Source: CADCTQ01 sp963844325
GTDB lineage: Bacteria > Bacteroidota > Bacteroidia > Cytophagales > 172606-1
Assembly: GCA_963844325.1 (NCBI GenBank)
Contig: CAWJNV010000002.1
Coordinates: forward strand, 4,898,001-4,962,000
DNA length: 64,000 nucleotides
Reading direction: 5' to 3'
A program made the translations under genes and the position numbers. The number at the start of each line of letters is the position of its first letter. Position 1 is the stretch's first letter. The notes below the pieces were generated by a model that was given only the letters and a program-made list of their open reading frames with translations, searched no databases and had not been told where the DNA came from. Positions 24,869 to 34,098 of the stretch are shown here, in pieces.

Positions 24869-26713
24869 ATGAAGGCCCCCATTTCGCCCCCTGCCGAAGA
24901 CCCGGTGAAGCTTGGCTTTACCCCCAAATCCATGACGGGGTGGTTTTCCCCCGCGCAACTGGCCCGTACCGGCCTGCAATCGGTCGTATCCGGGCTGTTC
25001 GGCACCTACGCCGACCGGCGCGAGGTGCAGGCCAGCCTTTCGGCCTTCAAAATCTACGACTACTCCCGCAGCCTGGAAGAAGGGGGGCCTCCCTCCCCCG
25101 AGCCCGACCGATGGATCGACTTCGTCTCCGACCTGGGCGACGGGTTCAACCCTACGTACGCCACGGCTTACCTGATGGGCCAGCCGGAGCTTACGCTGGA
25201 CCTCCCCGGACCAAAGCCAGCGAGTCCCGACGCGCCGGCCCCCTTGCAGTACCCGACCAAACGCGGCAACATCCTCGTCATGGGCGGCGACCAGGTGTAC
25301 CCCACGCCCGGCGCCGATGGGTACGCGCAGCGGCTCATCGGCCCCTTCCGGGCGGCCCGGTCGTACGTGGACCAGAACCCGCCTTCGGTGTTCGCCATTC
25401 CCGGCAACCACGACTGGTACGACGGGCTGAGTGCATTCCTCAAGCTGTTCTGCCAGCCCGACCGCTGGATCGGCGCGTGGAAGACCCAGCAGCAGCGCAG
25501 CTACTTTGCCATCAAGCTGCCCTACAACTGGTGGCTGTGGGGCATCGACATCCAGTTGTGCGCCGAGATCGACTTACCGCAGCAGCAGTACTTCGAGGAG
25601 GTTGCCAAAAGAGCCGGGGAAGGCGCCCGGATCATTCTCTGCACGGCTGAACCGGCCTGGGTGTACCCCTCCTACAAACGCAACAAGCTGCCGCTGAAGA
25701 ACCTCGAAATATTCTGCCAGCGCTACATCCGGGACAAGGGGCTCAAACTGGCCGTCACGCTGACCGGCGACCAGCACCACTACGCCAGCTACCAGGGGGT
25801 GGAAGACGGCGACTGGAAGATCACGGCCGGCGGGGGCGGGGCTTTCATGCACCCCACGCACCAGTTGCCCAAGTCGGTAGACGTCGAAAACGTGGCCGAA
25901 GACTCCGAAAAGCTCAAGCACTACAAGCGCACCTACCAGCACAGCGCCTTTTTCCCCAAACAGGAGGAGAGCCGGCGCCTGGCCTTCCGCACCCTGGGCT
26001 TTCCTTTCCTCAACCTCTCCTTTACGGCGCTGCTGGTTGGCCTGTTCGCCCTGTTCGCCTGGTTGTGGCACGCCGGCACGTGGTTGTCGGTGCTGCTGCT
26101 GGGGCTTGCCTACGGAGCCGGCCTCTTCCTGTTTGCCGACACCAGCGTGAAAAAACACATCCAGGCGAAGGTGGCCGGCGGGCTGCACGCGTTGCTGCAA
26201 GTCGCCCTGCTGGTGGGCACCGGCGTGTTCATCAACCAGCAGGTGAAGGTGGGCTACCTCCCCGGCTGGCTAAGCGCGCTGGTGGACTACTTCGACTTGC
26301 AACGCCTGCCGGCGGCCGTGCTGGTGGCCCTCGGGCAGGGACTGGGCTGGGCGGCGCTGGGCGGCCTGGCGGGCAGCGTACTGATGGGCCTCTACCTGAT
26401 CGCCTGCACCCTGCTCATCGGCAACCACGAAACGGAAGCGTTTTCGGCCTTCCGCGGCGAGGGGTACAAAAACTTCCTGCGGCTGCACCTGACCCGCGAA
26501 CGGCTCACGATCTACCCCATCGGGCTCCGCAAAGTGCCCGGCCGGTGGCAGTACCGGCCCAACGTCGGGGACGGCAGCCCGTGGTACGAGCCCCCGGCGG
26601 CCCTCCAACCCGAACTCATCGAATCTCCCATCCACATTCCTAACGTCAAAATTCCCAACGACAAACCCGACGCCGCACCGCCTTCGGCAATGTCCCAAAT
26701 TGAACGCGCATGA
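24869..26713 (+). CDS. Membrane-anchored calcineurin-like metallophosphoesterase
   Basis: The 614-residue protein has an N-terminal metallophosphoesterase domain with ILVMGGDQVYP near residue 135, AIPGNHDWYDG near 176 and LTGDQHHYASYQ near 296, the Asp/Asn/His metal ligands of the family. A C-terminal membrane domain with about six helices (about 375-545) follows, then a soluble tail. ATG 24869 is chosen because the predicted product matches domain limits; an upstream ATG at 24821 would add 16 odd residues. The stop overlaps the next start as ATGA, so translation is coupled to the GMC-hydrolase gene. The substrate could be a phosphodiester or a lipid phosphate. Confidence 0.85.
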   Translation: MKAPISPPAEDPVKLGFTPKSMTGWFSPAQLARTGLQSVVSGLFGTYADRREVQASLSAFKIYDYSRSLEEGGPPSPEPDRWIDFVSDLGDGFNPTYATAYLMGQPELTLDLPGPKPASPDAPAPLQYPTKRGNILVMGGDQVYPTPGADGYAQRLIGPFRAARSYVDQNPPSVFAIPGNHDWYDGLSAFLKLFCQPDRWIGAWKTQQQRSYFAIKLPYNWWLWGIDIQLCAEIDLPQQQYFEEVAKRAGEGARIILCTAEPAWVYPSYKRNKLPLKNLEIFCQRYIRDKGLKLAVTLTGDQHHYASYQGVEDGDWKITAGGGGAFMHPTHQLPKSVDVENVAEDSEKLKHYKRTYQHSAFFPKQEESRRLAFRTLGFPFLNLSFTALLVGLFALFAWLWHAGTWLSVLLLGLAYGAGLFLFADTSVKKHIQAKVAGGLHALLQVALLVGTGVFINQQVKVGYLPGWLSALVDYFDLQRLPAAVLVALGQGLGWAALGGLAGSVLMGLYLIACTLLIGNHETEAFSAFRGEGYKNFLRLHLTRERLTIYPIGLRKVPGRWQYRPNVGDGSPWYEPPAALQPELIESPIHIPNVKIPNDKPDAAPPSAMSQIERA

Positions 26714-29700
26714 GACGCCTTTCCCTTCCCATTACCCGCATTCAGCCGCACTACGACGTCGTGGTGATCGGCTCGGGGTACGGCGGCAGTATTGCCGCCT
26801 CCCGCATGGCCCGGGCCGGCCGCCGGGTGTGCCTGCTCGAACGCGGCCGCGAATTCACGCCGGAGGAATTTCCCGATACCCGCCTGGAGGCCGCCGCCGA
26901 AATGCAACTCGACGTGCTGGGCAAACGCATCGGCCCGCGGACCGGCCTGTACCACTTCCACGTCAACCCTGACATCAACGTGCTGACGGGCTGCGGGCTG
27001 GGCGGCACTTCGCTCATCAATGCCAACGTGTCGCTGAAGCCTGAGCCGTGGGTGTTTGACCAACCCGAATGGCCGGCCGCCCTGCGCGCGGACCGGGCCG
27101 GACTGGAAGCCGGATTCCAACGGGCCGAAAAAATGCTCCGGCCCCGGGCGTATCCCGACCACCTGCCCGTGCCCGCCAAGCTGGCGGCCCTCGAGCAGGG
27201 CGCCGCCCGTTTCGGGAAAGGGGTGTTTGCCCGCCCGCCCATCAACGTCAACTTCACGAAGGGCGTTAACCACGTAGGCGTGCACCAGGAGGCGTGTACG
27301 GGCTGCGGCGACTGCGTGAGCGGCTGCAACGTGGGGGCCAAAAACAGCACGGCTGCGACCTACCTGCCCGACGCCCGCAACCACGGGGCCGAAATCTTTA
27401 CCCAAACGCCCGTGCAGTGGATTGCCCGCGACGGGGACGGCTGGCGGGTGTACTACGAATACCTGGGCGGCCGGGAGCCTTTCGGGGGCGGCCCGGCGTT
27501 CGTGAAGGCCGACGTGGTGGTGCTGGCGGCCGGGTCGCTGGGCAGCACCGAAATCCTGCTGCGCTCCCGCGAAAAAGGCTTGCCGGTATCCGACCGGCTC
27601 GGCCAGGGCTTTAGCGGCAACGGCGACTTTCTCGGGTTCGGGTACAACAGCGACGTGCCCATCAACGGCGTCGGCACCGGGCTGCGGGAGGTGCAGGACG
27701 ATAAACGGGTGGGCCCCTGCATCACGGGCGTCATCGACCTGCGCCGAATGCCCGGCGATCAGCCCGAAGAGGGCATGGTGATCCAGGAGGGCGTCATCCC
27801 CGGGGCGCTGTCGGCCTTCCTGGCTGCGGCCCTGTCTACGGCCGCCAAACTGCTGGGCGATGACACCGACCGGGGCTGGCTGGACTGGCAGCGAGAAAAG
27901 ATCCGGCAGATCAAAGCCTTCCTCAAGGGCGCCTACCAGGGAGCCGTGCACAACACCATTACCTACCTGGTGATGGCCCACGACAACGCCAAGGGGCGGC
28001 TGCACCTGCAAAACGACCGGCTGCGCATCTCCTGGCCCGGGGCGGGCAAACAAGACATTTTTGAAAAGGTAAACCAAAACCTCCGCGAGGTGACGGCCGC
28101 CCTCGGGGGCGTGTACATCAAAAACCCCGCCTGGAACCGGCTCATGCGCCACAACCTCACCACGGTGCACCCGCTGGGCGGCTGCCCGATGGGCGAGGAT
28201 GCCGCCACGGGCGTGACCAACCACAAAGGGCAGGTGTTTGCCGGTACGGAGGGCGACGACGTGTACGAGGGCCTGTACGTGGCCTGCGGGTCGGTGGTGC
28301 CCCGCACGCTGGGCGTCAACCCGCTGCTGACCATCTCGGCGGTGGCCGAACGCATCTGCCACTACATGGCCGCCGACCGGAACTGGCCCATCCACTACGA
28401 TCTCCGGCAACCGGCCGTGGCGACGGAGGCAGCCGAAACCGACAAGCCGGGCATCAAGTTTACCGAGCGGATGCGGGGCTACTGCTCCACGGCCGTCACG
28501 GAGCACTACGAAACGGCCTTCGACGCCGGCAAGCGGGACGGCAGTTCCTTCGCTTTCCTCTTTACCATCGTGTCGGAGGACCTGGCGGAAATGCTGAAAA
28601 ACCCCGCCCACCAGGCCCGGTTGTTCGGCACGGTGGAAGCGCCGGTCCTCTCGGCGGAACCCCTCATGGCGAACGGAGGCATTTTCAACCTGTTCGTCCA
28701 GGATGAGCACAACGAGGCCATCCGGTACATGCGCTACCAGGTGGTGCTGCAAAGTGCCGAAGGCCGGCAATACTTCCTCGACGGCCACAAGGTCGCCCAC
28801 GACGGCCCCGGCTTCGACGTCTGGAAAGATACCACCACCCTGTTCGTGGACGTGTACGACGGCGACAGCAAAGCGGCGCCGCTCCTGGCCAGAGGCGTAC
28901 TGCGCATTTCGCCGACCGACTTTGCCAAGCAGATGACCACCATGAAGGTACTCAACGTGCCCGGGCAGTTCGACCGGCTCGGGTGGCTGGCCCGCTTCGG
29001 GAAGTTTTTCGCCGGCAGCCTGTTTGACGTGTACGGCACGCTTACGGGCGGCGGCACGTCCCTCAAACCCGACAGCCTGCCCCGCACCAAGCGGCCCCTC
29101 CGCGCGGGTCCGCCCCGGGTGCACGACTTTACCACGACCGACGGCGTGAAGCTGCGGCTGGTGCGCTACCGCGGCGGCGCCAAAGGGCCCGTGCTGCTGG
29201 CCCACGGCCTGGGCGTGTCGAGCCTCATCTTTACCATCGACACCATCAGCACCAACCTGGTGGAGTTTCTCTTCGAAAAAGAGTACGACGTGTGGGTGCT
29301 CGACTACCGGGCCAGCGTGGACCTGGCCGGGTCCCTTACGCAGTTCACCGCCGATGACGTAGCCCGCTTCGACTGGCCGCAGGCGGTGCAGGAAGTGTTG
29401 CGCCTGAGCGGGGCGAAAGACCTCCAGGTGGTTGCCCACTGCTACGGGGCCACCACGTTTTCGATGGCCATGCTGGAGGGACTGCCCGGCGTGCGTTCCG
29501 CCGTATTGTCGCAGGTGGGGCCCTTCATCGACGCCCCCTTCTTCGCGCGCCTGAAGAGCGAGCTGCACGTGCCCGACGTCCTGGAGAAACTGGGCGTCAA
29601 GCAGATGAACACCGACGTGGACGAGGAGGCCACCCTGGGAGCCATGCTGTTCAACATCGTGGCCGGGTTGGCACCCGAACCCGAGGAAGACCGCACCGAC

Positions 29701-30144
29701 GACCCGGTTTCCAACCGCATCACGTTCATTTACGGCCCGCTCTACAAGCTGGGTCAGCTCAACCCGGCCACCTTCGCCGCCCTCCACGAGATGTTCGGCA
29801 TCGCCAACATCAGCGCCCTCAAGCACCTGGCCCTGATGGTCCGGGAGAAGCAAGTGGTGGATGCCAGGGGCAAAAACGTGTACGTGTCCCGGGTGGAAGA
29901 CATGAAGCCCTTCCCGGTCACGTTCATCCACGGGGCGGAGAACCAGTGCTTCCTGCCCGAAAGTACCCAACGGGCCCAGGCGTGGCTCCGGAAACACTTC
30001 CCGGGGGTGCCTTTCGAACGGCACGTCATTCCCGAATACGGTCACATCGACTGCATTTTCGGCCAGCACGCCCACCGCGACGTGTACCCCTTGGTGCTGC
30101 AACACCTGGAGCAGTACGCGGCGGCGCGTGCCGTACTTTCGTGA
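26710..30144 (+). CDS. GMC oxidoreductase fused to a Cys-nucleophile alpha/beta hydrolase
   Basis: The 1144-residue protein has a FAD-binding GMC module, like cholesterol oxidases, at about residues 15-560. It opens with VVIGSGYGGSIAASRMA and carries HPLGGCPMGED near 488 and GVNPLLTISAVAERI near 540. A Cys cluster, CTGCGDCVSGC, near residues 197-207 looks like an iron-sulfur or metal site. A linking domain covers about 575-780. An alpha/beta hydrolase covers about 800-1135, where the nucleophile elbow reads VAHCYGATTF, with Cys in place of Ser, as in PhaC polyester synthases, and a late EYGHID. It likely oxidises a hydrophobic alcohol such as a sterol and then acts on an acyl group. Translation is coupled to the metallophosphoesterase. 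Confidence 0.88.
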   Translation: MRRLSLPITRIQPHYDVVVIGSGYGGSIAASRMARAGRRVCLLERGREFTPEEFPDTRLEAAAEMQLDVLGKRIGPRTGLYHFHVNPDINVLTGCGLGGTSLINANVSLKPEPWVFDQPEWPAALRADRAGLEAGFQRAEKMLRPRAYPDHLPVPAKLAALEQGAARFGKGVFARPPINVNFTKGVNHVGVHQEACTGCGDCVSGCNVGAKNSTAATYLPDARNHGAEIFTQTPVQWIARDGDGWRVYYEYLGGREPFGGGPAFVKADVVVLAAGSLGSTEILLRSREKGLPVSDRLGQGFSGNGDFLGFGYNSDVPINGVGTGLREVQDDKRVGPCITGVIDLRRMPGDQPEEGMVIQEGVIPGALSAFLAAALSTAAKLLGDDTDRGWLDWQREKIRQIKAFLKGAYQGAVHNTITYLVMAHDNAKGRLHLQNDRLRISWPGAGKQDIFEKVNQNLREVTAALGGVYIKNPAWNRLMRHNLTTVHPLGGCPMGEDAATGVTNHKGQVFAGTEGDDVYEGLYVACGSVVPRTLGVNPLLTISAVAERICHYMAADRNWPIHYDLRQPAVATEAAETDKPGIKFTERMRGYCSTAVTEHYETAFDAGKRDGSSFAFLFTIVSEDLAEMLKNPAHQARLFGTVEAPVLSAEPLMANGGIFNLFVQDEHNEAIRYMRYQVVLQSAEGRQYFLDGHKVAHDGPGFDVWKDTTTLFVDVYDGDSKAAPLLARGVLRISPTDFAKQMTTMKVLNVPGQFDRLGWLARFGKFFAGSLFDVYGTLTGGGTSLKPDSLPRTKRPLRAGPPRVHDFTTTDGVKLRLVRYRGGAKGPVLLAHGLGVSSLIFTIDTISTNLVEFLFEKEYDVWVLDYRASVDLAGSLTQFTADDVARFDWPQAVQEVLRLSGAKDLQVVAHCYGATTFSMAMLEGLPGVRSAVLSQVGPFIDAPFFARLKSELHVPDVLEKLGVKQMNTDVDEEATLGAMLFNIVAGLAPEPEEDRTDDPVSNRITFIYGPLYKLGQLNPATFAALHEMFGIANISALKHLALMVREKQVVDARGKNVYVSRVEDMKPFPVTFIHGAENQCFLPESTQRAQAWLRKHFPGVPFERHVIPEYGHIDCIFGQHAHRDVYPLVLQHLEQYAAARAVLS

Positions 30145-30181
30145 TCGACCTTTGCCATTTAAAACCCAACCGCCCCGAGCC

Positions 30182-31261
30182 ATGTCTTCCCGATCCTTCG
30201 CCCCCTGCCCGCCCGGCGCCCGCGTGGCAGTCCTGCTCCTGAGCCTGCTGCTGCTCAACGCCTGCTTCCGGCAGTGGGGCGAACAACTGGGGCGGGGCGC
30301 CGCGAAGGGCCTCAACGAAAGCCGCCTCGACACCACCGTGAGCCGCCTGTCCGGCCTGGCCGTGAGCAGCGCCCTGGAAGCCGCCCTGCGCGACTCGGTG
30401 CAGGCCCGCCTGCGGGAAAAGCTCGACTCGCTCGGCCTGGTGCTCGACCGCCGGGTGAACGCCTCGGCCACGCGCCTGCGCGACAGCCTGCTCAGTGAAT
30501 ACACGCGCCGCTGGGTGCAGGGGCGGCTGACCGACGCGGGCACCGAGGTAAACCGCCAGCTCGTGGCCCTCCTCGACGACGTCCGGGGCGAGAAAACGCG
30601 CCGTCTCGTGGCCGGCCTGCGCGACGAACTGCTGGGCGACAGCACCCTGCGCCGCGCCGGGGTGTTCCGCGACGAACTGCTGGGCGCCGGCACGCGCAAC
30701 CGGATCGACTCACTGGTGCAACAGGCGGTAAAGTCGGCAATCAACCAGGCCCGGCCCGGCGCCGACGCCATTGTGGACAACGCGGGCGAAAAAGTCCAAA
30801 AGGCCGTTGCCGGGGTGAAACGCATTGCCTGGATCGTGGGCGGGGCCGCCCTGCTGTTCCTGGTGGCCGCCGTTGTGCTGTACCGCCGGGCCCGGCTGCA
30901 CAAGGGCACCCTGCGCGTGCTCACCCACGAGATCGACCGGATTCCCGACCAGCGGATGTACGACTGGCTCGTGGGGCGCATTCGCCAGGAGACGGCGGCC
31001 CAGGGCCTCGAACCGCATTTGCAGGCCATTCTCAAGGAAGAAAAGCTCTACCAGCAGCCGGAGTGGAAAGACATCAGCCAGGACCGCGCCGTGCTCCAAC
31101 TGCTCACCGAGGCGCTCAGCCAGGCCCCGCCCGACACCCCGGCCGCCGCCCTGCTCAACGGCCTGCACCGCAAAGCCGAAGCCCTGCACCTCGACGAACC
31201 CTTGAAAAATGCATTCAAACGCCAGCAAACGCCGGCGCCTGTTCAACCAACCGGCCCTTAG
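30182..31261 (+). CDS. Lipoprotein-like membrane protein with coiled-coil, unknown function
   Basis: The 359-residue protein has an N-terminal hydrophobic segment ending LLLLNAC, a likely lipobox. A long Leu/Arg/Glu-rich helical stretch (about 35-205) contains repeated RDELLG and DSL motifs and is probably a coiled coil. A transmembrane helix follows at about 218-240 (IAWIVGGAALLFLVAAVVLY), then a soluble C-terminal domain. I do not recognise the family. Its place in the metallophosphoesterase/GMC operon, 37 bases downstream, suggests it anchors or scaffolds those enzymes. ATG 30182 begins the signal; an upstream in-frame ATG at 30128 overlaps the preceding gene. Confidence 0.7.
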   Translation: MSSRSFAPCPPGARVAVLLLSLLLLNACFRQWGEQLGRGAAKGLNESRLDTTVSRLSGLAVSSALEAALRDSVQARLREKLDSLGLVLDRRVNASATRLRDSLLSEYTRRWVQGRLTDAGTEVNRQLVALLDDVRGEKTRRLVAGLRDELLGDSTLRRAGVFRDELLGAGTRNRIDSLVQQAVKSAINQARPGADAIVDNAGEKVQKAVAGVKRIAWIVGGAALLFLVAAVVLYRRARLHKGTLRVLTHEIDRIPDQRMYDWLVGRIRQETAAQGLEPHLQAILKEEKLYQQPEWKDISQDRAVLQLLTEALSQAPPDTPAAALLNGLHRKAEALHLDEPLKNAFKRQQTPAPVQPTGP

Positions 31262-31263
31262 TC

Positions 31264-31372
31264 GAATGGCTGGATGGTTATATGGCTGTATGGTTGAATG
31301 GTTATATGGTTTACTTGTTTTGTTTACCCAGACTACCTCCCAACAATCAGCCATACAACCATACAGCCATTC
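31264..31372. repeat. Long inverted repeat, ATGGCTGTATGG family, copy 3
   Basis: The left arm (31264-31310) and right arm (31341-31372) use the ATGGTTATATGGCTGTATGG vocabulary. It begins three bases after a TAG stop and separates two genes that otherwise look like one operon. Confidence 0.86.
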
Positions 31373-31446
31373 TTAATTAATCCCCCTTCCTTTTCAGCTA
31401 ATACCCCTTTTACCATGCAAAGCAAACCCGTTTAATCCCTTTTTTT

Positions 31447-32601
31447 ATGTTTGGCTCCCAAACCCTGGAGGTGGTGATCGGACTGATCTTCATCTTCCTG
31501 CTGCTCAGCCTGCTGGCTACGGCAGTCAACGAACTGATTATGAGCTTTTTTTCTTTCCGGGGCAAAGACCTGGAAAAGGCGATCAAAATCATGCTGGACG
31601 ACACCGTAAACCCGGTCCCCGGCGGCGCAGTCGGGGCCCCGGCGCGGGTGGTGTCGGGAGAAGCATTCTACAACATGCCCCTCATCAGCAAGTTCGCCAA
31701 GCGGGGAAAGAACAACCAGCCTTCTTACCTTTCGCGGACCAACTTTTCGCGGGCCCTGCTCATCCTCCTCAGCGACGGCAACCAGGACCACATCAACCTG
31801 GCCGACATCCGCAAAACCATCCAGAACATGCCGGAGGGCGACACGAAAAAAATCCTGCTGGCCTACCTCAAAGACGCCGGCGACAGCCTGGCCCGCTTCC
31901 GGGCGTACCTGGAAACCTGGTACGACGAGATGATGGACCGGGCCTCGGGCTGGTACAAGCGCCGCGTGCAGTACTGGCTCGTCGGCATCGGCTTCGTGCT
32001 GGCCCTGCTGTTCAACGCCGACCCCTTCGTGATCACCAAAAGGCTGGCTGCCAACCCGGAAGCCCGCAAAGACGTGGTGGCCATGGCCGAAGCGTACCAG
32101 AAACAACTCGTTGCGGTGGTGGATACCGCCGGCCCGGGGCCGGACCGGCGGGTGCACCGGTTGCTCAACCCCACCCGGAACGCCCGGCTGGACACCCTGC
32201 TGGCTAAATACGGCAAGTCGGCCCAGGACAGCCTGCTGATCGCCAACCTGTACACGAACCAGCAGCAAATCGCGGCCCTCGTGCACGAAGACCTGGCCGC
32301 GGCCGGCACGGTGCTGGGCATGGGCTGGGCGGAAACCAACCGGATGCCCGCCGACCTGAAGCCCGGGCAAAAAGCGTACTGGCTGGGAAGCAAACTGGTG
32401 GGCCTGCTCATTACGGCGCTGGCCGTTTCGCTGGGGGCGCCCTTCTGGTTCGACCTGCTCAACAAGGTGATGAACATCCGCGGCACCGGCGTGAAACCCG
32501 AAGAAAAACCAATGCCGGTGACCGAACCGGCCCCCGCGCCGCGGGCCAAAGAGGTAATGGTCAGGAGTTCACGCGACCTGGAGGCTTCGGTCCTGGGCTG
32601 A
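31447..32601 (+). CDS. Integral membrane protein of unknown function
   Basis: The 384-residue protein has a strong N-terminal membrane helix (about 7-27, IGLIFIFLLLSLLATAV), another near 176-196 and a third near 312-333. Two soluble segments rich in charged residues lie between. A Pro-rich basic tail ends the protein. I recognise no family motif. Position and strand suggest it belongs with the metallophosphoesterase, GMC-hydrolase and coiled-coil lipoprotein genes. It is followed by a hairpin at 32641-32687. ATG 31447 places the first helix right at the N-terminus, which supports this start. Confidence 0.78.
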   Translation: MFGSQTLEVVIGLIFIFLLLSLLATAVNELIMSFFSFRGKDLEKAIKIMLDDTVNPVPGGAVGAPARVVSGEAFYNMPLISKFAKRGKNNQPSYLSRTNFSRALLILLSDGNQDHINLADIRKTIQNMPEGDTKKILLAYLKDAGDSLARFRAYLETWYDEMMDRASGWYKRRVQYWLVGIGFVLALLFNADPFVITKRLAANPEARKDVVAMAEAYQKQLVAVVDTAGPGPDRRVHRLLNPTRNARLDTLLAKYGKSAQDSLLIANLYTNQQQIAALVHEDLAAAGTVLGMGWAETNRMPADLKPGQKAYWLGSKLVGLLITALAVSLGAPFWFDLLNKVMNIRGTGVKPEEKPMPVTEPAPAPRAKEVMVRSSRDLEASVLG

Positions 32602-32640
32602 CCGGCTCCTGCAACCTTCCTGCGTGAGACGAACCAGCGA

Positions 32641-32687
32641 GTAAGGGCAGGATGCCACTGTTTCGAGATGTGGCTTACCTGCCCTTG
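32641..32687. repeat. Hairpin with GTAAGGGCAGG arms
   Basis: GTAAGGGCAGGATGCCAC (32641-32658) pairs with GTGGCTTACCTGCCCTTGC (32669-32687) around a 10-base loop, with a small bulge. There is no T tract. It lies 40 bases after the membrane protein gene. Confidence 0.65.
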
Positions 32688-32787
32688 CCGCGAAAGGGAG
32701 AATGCAGCAGCAAAGCGCAAGAATCGGGTGTTGCCGGTGCGGGCATTAGCGTACTTTTGAGGCGTATTCACCAACTCATTTCCCCGT

Positions 32788-33681
32788 ATGATCGACGCCC
32801 CCATGCCTTCCGCAACCGCCCCGTACGATACGCCGCAGGCCGCCCTGGATTACGAGCGGATCGAAAAAGCCATCCGGTTCATCGAAGCGAACGTAACCCG
32901 GCAGCCGGGCCTGGCCGAGATTGCCGACGCCGTGCACCTGAGCCCGTTCCACTTCGAACGCATGTTCAGCCGCTGGGCGGGCACCACGCCGCAGCGGTTT
33001 TTGCGCTACCTCACCAAGGAATACGCCCGGCAACTGCTCGGGGAAGCCCGCGACGTGGCCGAGGTGAGCTACCGGGTGGGGTTGTCGGGGCCAAGCCGCC
33101 TCCACGACCTGTTCGTGACCTACGAAGCCATGTCACCGGGTGAGTACAAGGGCCGGGGCCGGGGCCTGGAAATCGCCTGGGGGTTCCACCCCACGCCGTT
33201 CGGTCCCTGCCTGCTGGCCGTTACGGCCCGGGGCGTGTGCGGACTCACCTTCGTGCCCGCCGGCGAAGCCGGCCCGGCCCTGCGCGACCTGCAAGCCGCC
33301 TGGCCCGAAGCCCGCCTGGTCGAAAACCAGGCGGTGACCGGTACGGTAGCCGCCCAGTTGTTCGCCCCCGCCGCGTCGCCGGCGCCCAAGCCGATCCACC
33401 TGTTGCTGCGGGGCACCAACTTCCAGATCAAAGTGTGGGAGGCACTGTTGAAGATTCCCGCCGGGGCCCTGGCCAGCTACGAAACCCTGGCGGCAGCGGC
33501 CGGTAGCCCCAAAGCCGTACGCGCCGTGGGCACCGCCTGCGGGAGCAACCAGATCGCCTACCTGATTCCCTGCCACCGCGTGTTGCAGAAGGCCGGCGGC
33601 ATCGGCGGGTACCGCTGGGGCACCTCCCGCAAAAGAGCCATGCTGGCGTGGGAAGCCGCGAAGGGGGAAGAGAGACGTTAG
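32788..33681 (+). CDS. AraC-type HTH fused to O6-alkylguanine-DNA alkyltransferase (Ada-like)
   Basis: The 297-residue protein has an AraC-type helix-turn-helix (about 25-120, with LAEIADAVHLSPFHFERMF). A ribonuclease-like domain follows, then the alkyltransferase active site IPCHRV, with acceptor Cys262. It should remove alkyl groups from O6-alkylguanine by suicide transfer. Unlike E. coli Ada it lacks the N-terminal zinc/phosphotriester Cys domain, so methylphosphotriester sensing is absent. The TAG stop lies inside the repeat word GAGACGTTAGACA, so the C-terminal residues GEERR are partly repeat-derived. ATG 32788 is the first in-frame start; ATG 32803 is possible. Confidence 0.92.
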   Translation: MIDAPMPSATAPYDTPQAALDYERIEKAIRFIEANVTRQPGLAEIADAVHLSPFHFERMFSRWAGTTPQRFLRYLTKEYARQLLGEARDVAEVSYRVGLSGPSRLHDLFVTYEAMSPGEYKGRGRGLEIAWGFHPTPFGPCLLAVTARGVCGLTFVPAGEAGPALRDLQAAWPEARLVENQAVTGTVAAQLFAPAASPAPKPIHLLLRGTNFQIKVWEALLKIPAGALASYETLAAAAGSPKAVRAVGTACGSNQIAYLIPCHRVLQKAGGIGGYRWGTSRKRAMLAWEAAKGEERR

Positions 33682-33919
33682 ACAGAAGACATGAGACGTT
33701 AGACATGAGACTTTAGTACAGGACAAAACCTCACCCCCGGCCCCTCTCCCAAGGAGAGGGGAGAAGAAAGGATTCTACAAATAGCTTTTTTTCAAGACTT
33801 TACGTCTCCCCTCTCCCCGGGAGAGGGGCCGGGGGTGAGGTTTTGTCCTGTATTAAAGACAGAAGACAAAACACGCGATACGTTCCCTGCCGTCTCATGT
33901 CTAACGTCTCCCGTCTCAT
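33670..33919. repeat. Nested inverted repeat, two word families, between convergent genes
   Basis: The outer arms (33670-33713 and 33889-33919) use GAGACGTTAGACATGAGAC words. Inside them lies a second, unrelated inverted repeat (33714-33750 with 33815-33857) using CAGGACAAAACCTCACCC and CCCCTCTCC words. The outer left arm carries the stop of the alkyltransferase gene. The outer right arm carries the stop of the convergent 60-residue gene. The inner family matches the repeat at 590-714. Confidence 0.88.
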
Positions 33920-34098
33920 TTGTACAGGCTGAGCAGTTCGAAGAGGCGGCCCAGGGTGGGTTTGGGCTTGGGGGGATTCGGTTCGGGAGGCCACGCTTCG
34001 AAGGAAGGCGGGTTGGTTTCGGCGTGGTAAGGGCGGACCCGGTTTTCCGGGGGTTTTGCGGTCAGCGTGAGCCGCAGTGCTTTGGGGAAGGTTGTCAT
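33916..34098 (-). CDS. Small Pro-rich protein coupled to the DMT transporter gene
   Basis: The 60-residue reading frame starts with an ATG that overlaps the TGA stop of the transporter gene as ATGA, so it is probably translated by coupling. The product is rich in Pro, Leu and Thr (PPEPNPPKPKPTLGRLFELL) with no signal peptide. The stop codon is in the outer arm of the repeat at 33889-33919, which may have trimmed the gene. I recognise no family. The coupling is the only support. Confidence 0.5.
   Translation of the reverse strand: MTTFPKALRLTLTAKPPENRVRPYHAETNPPSFEAWPPEPNPPKPKPTLGRLFELLSLYK

Noticed and set aside
26512..31035. Minus-strand open frame of about 1500 codons
   Set aside because: Antisense shadow of the GMC-hydrolase and neighbouring genes; composition is Arg/Gly/His-rich without motifs.
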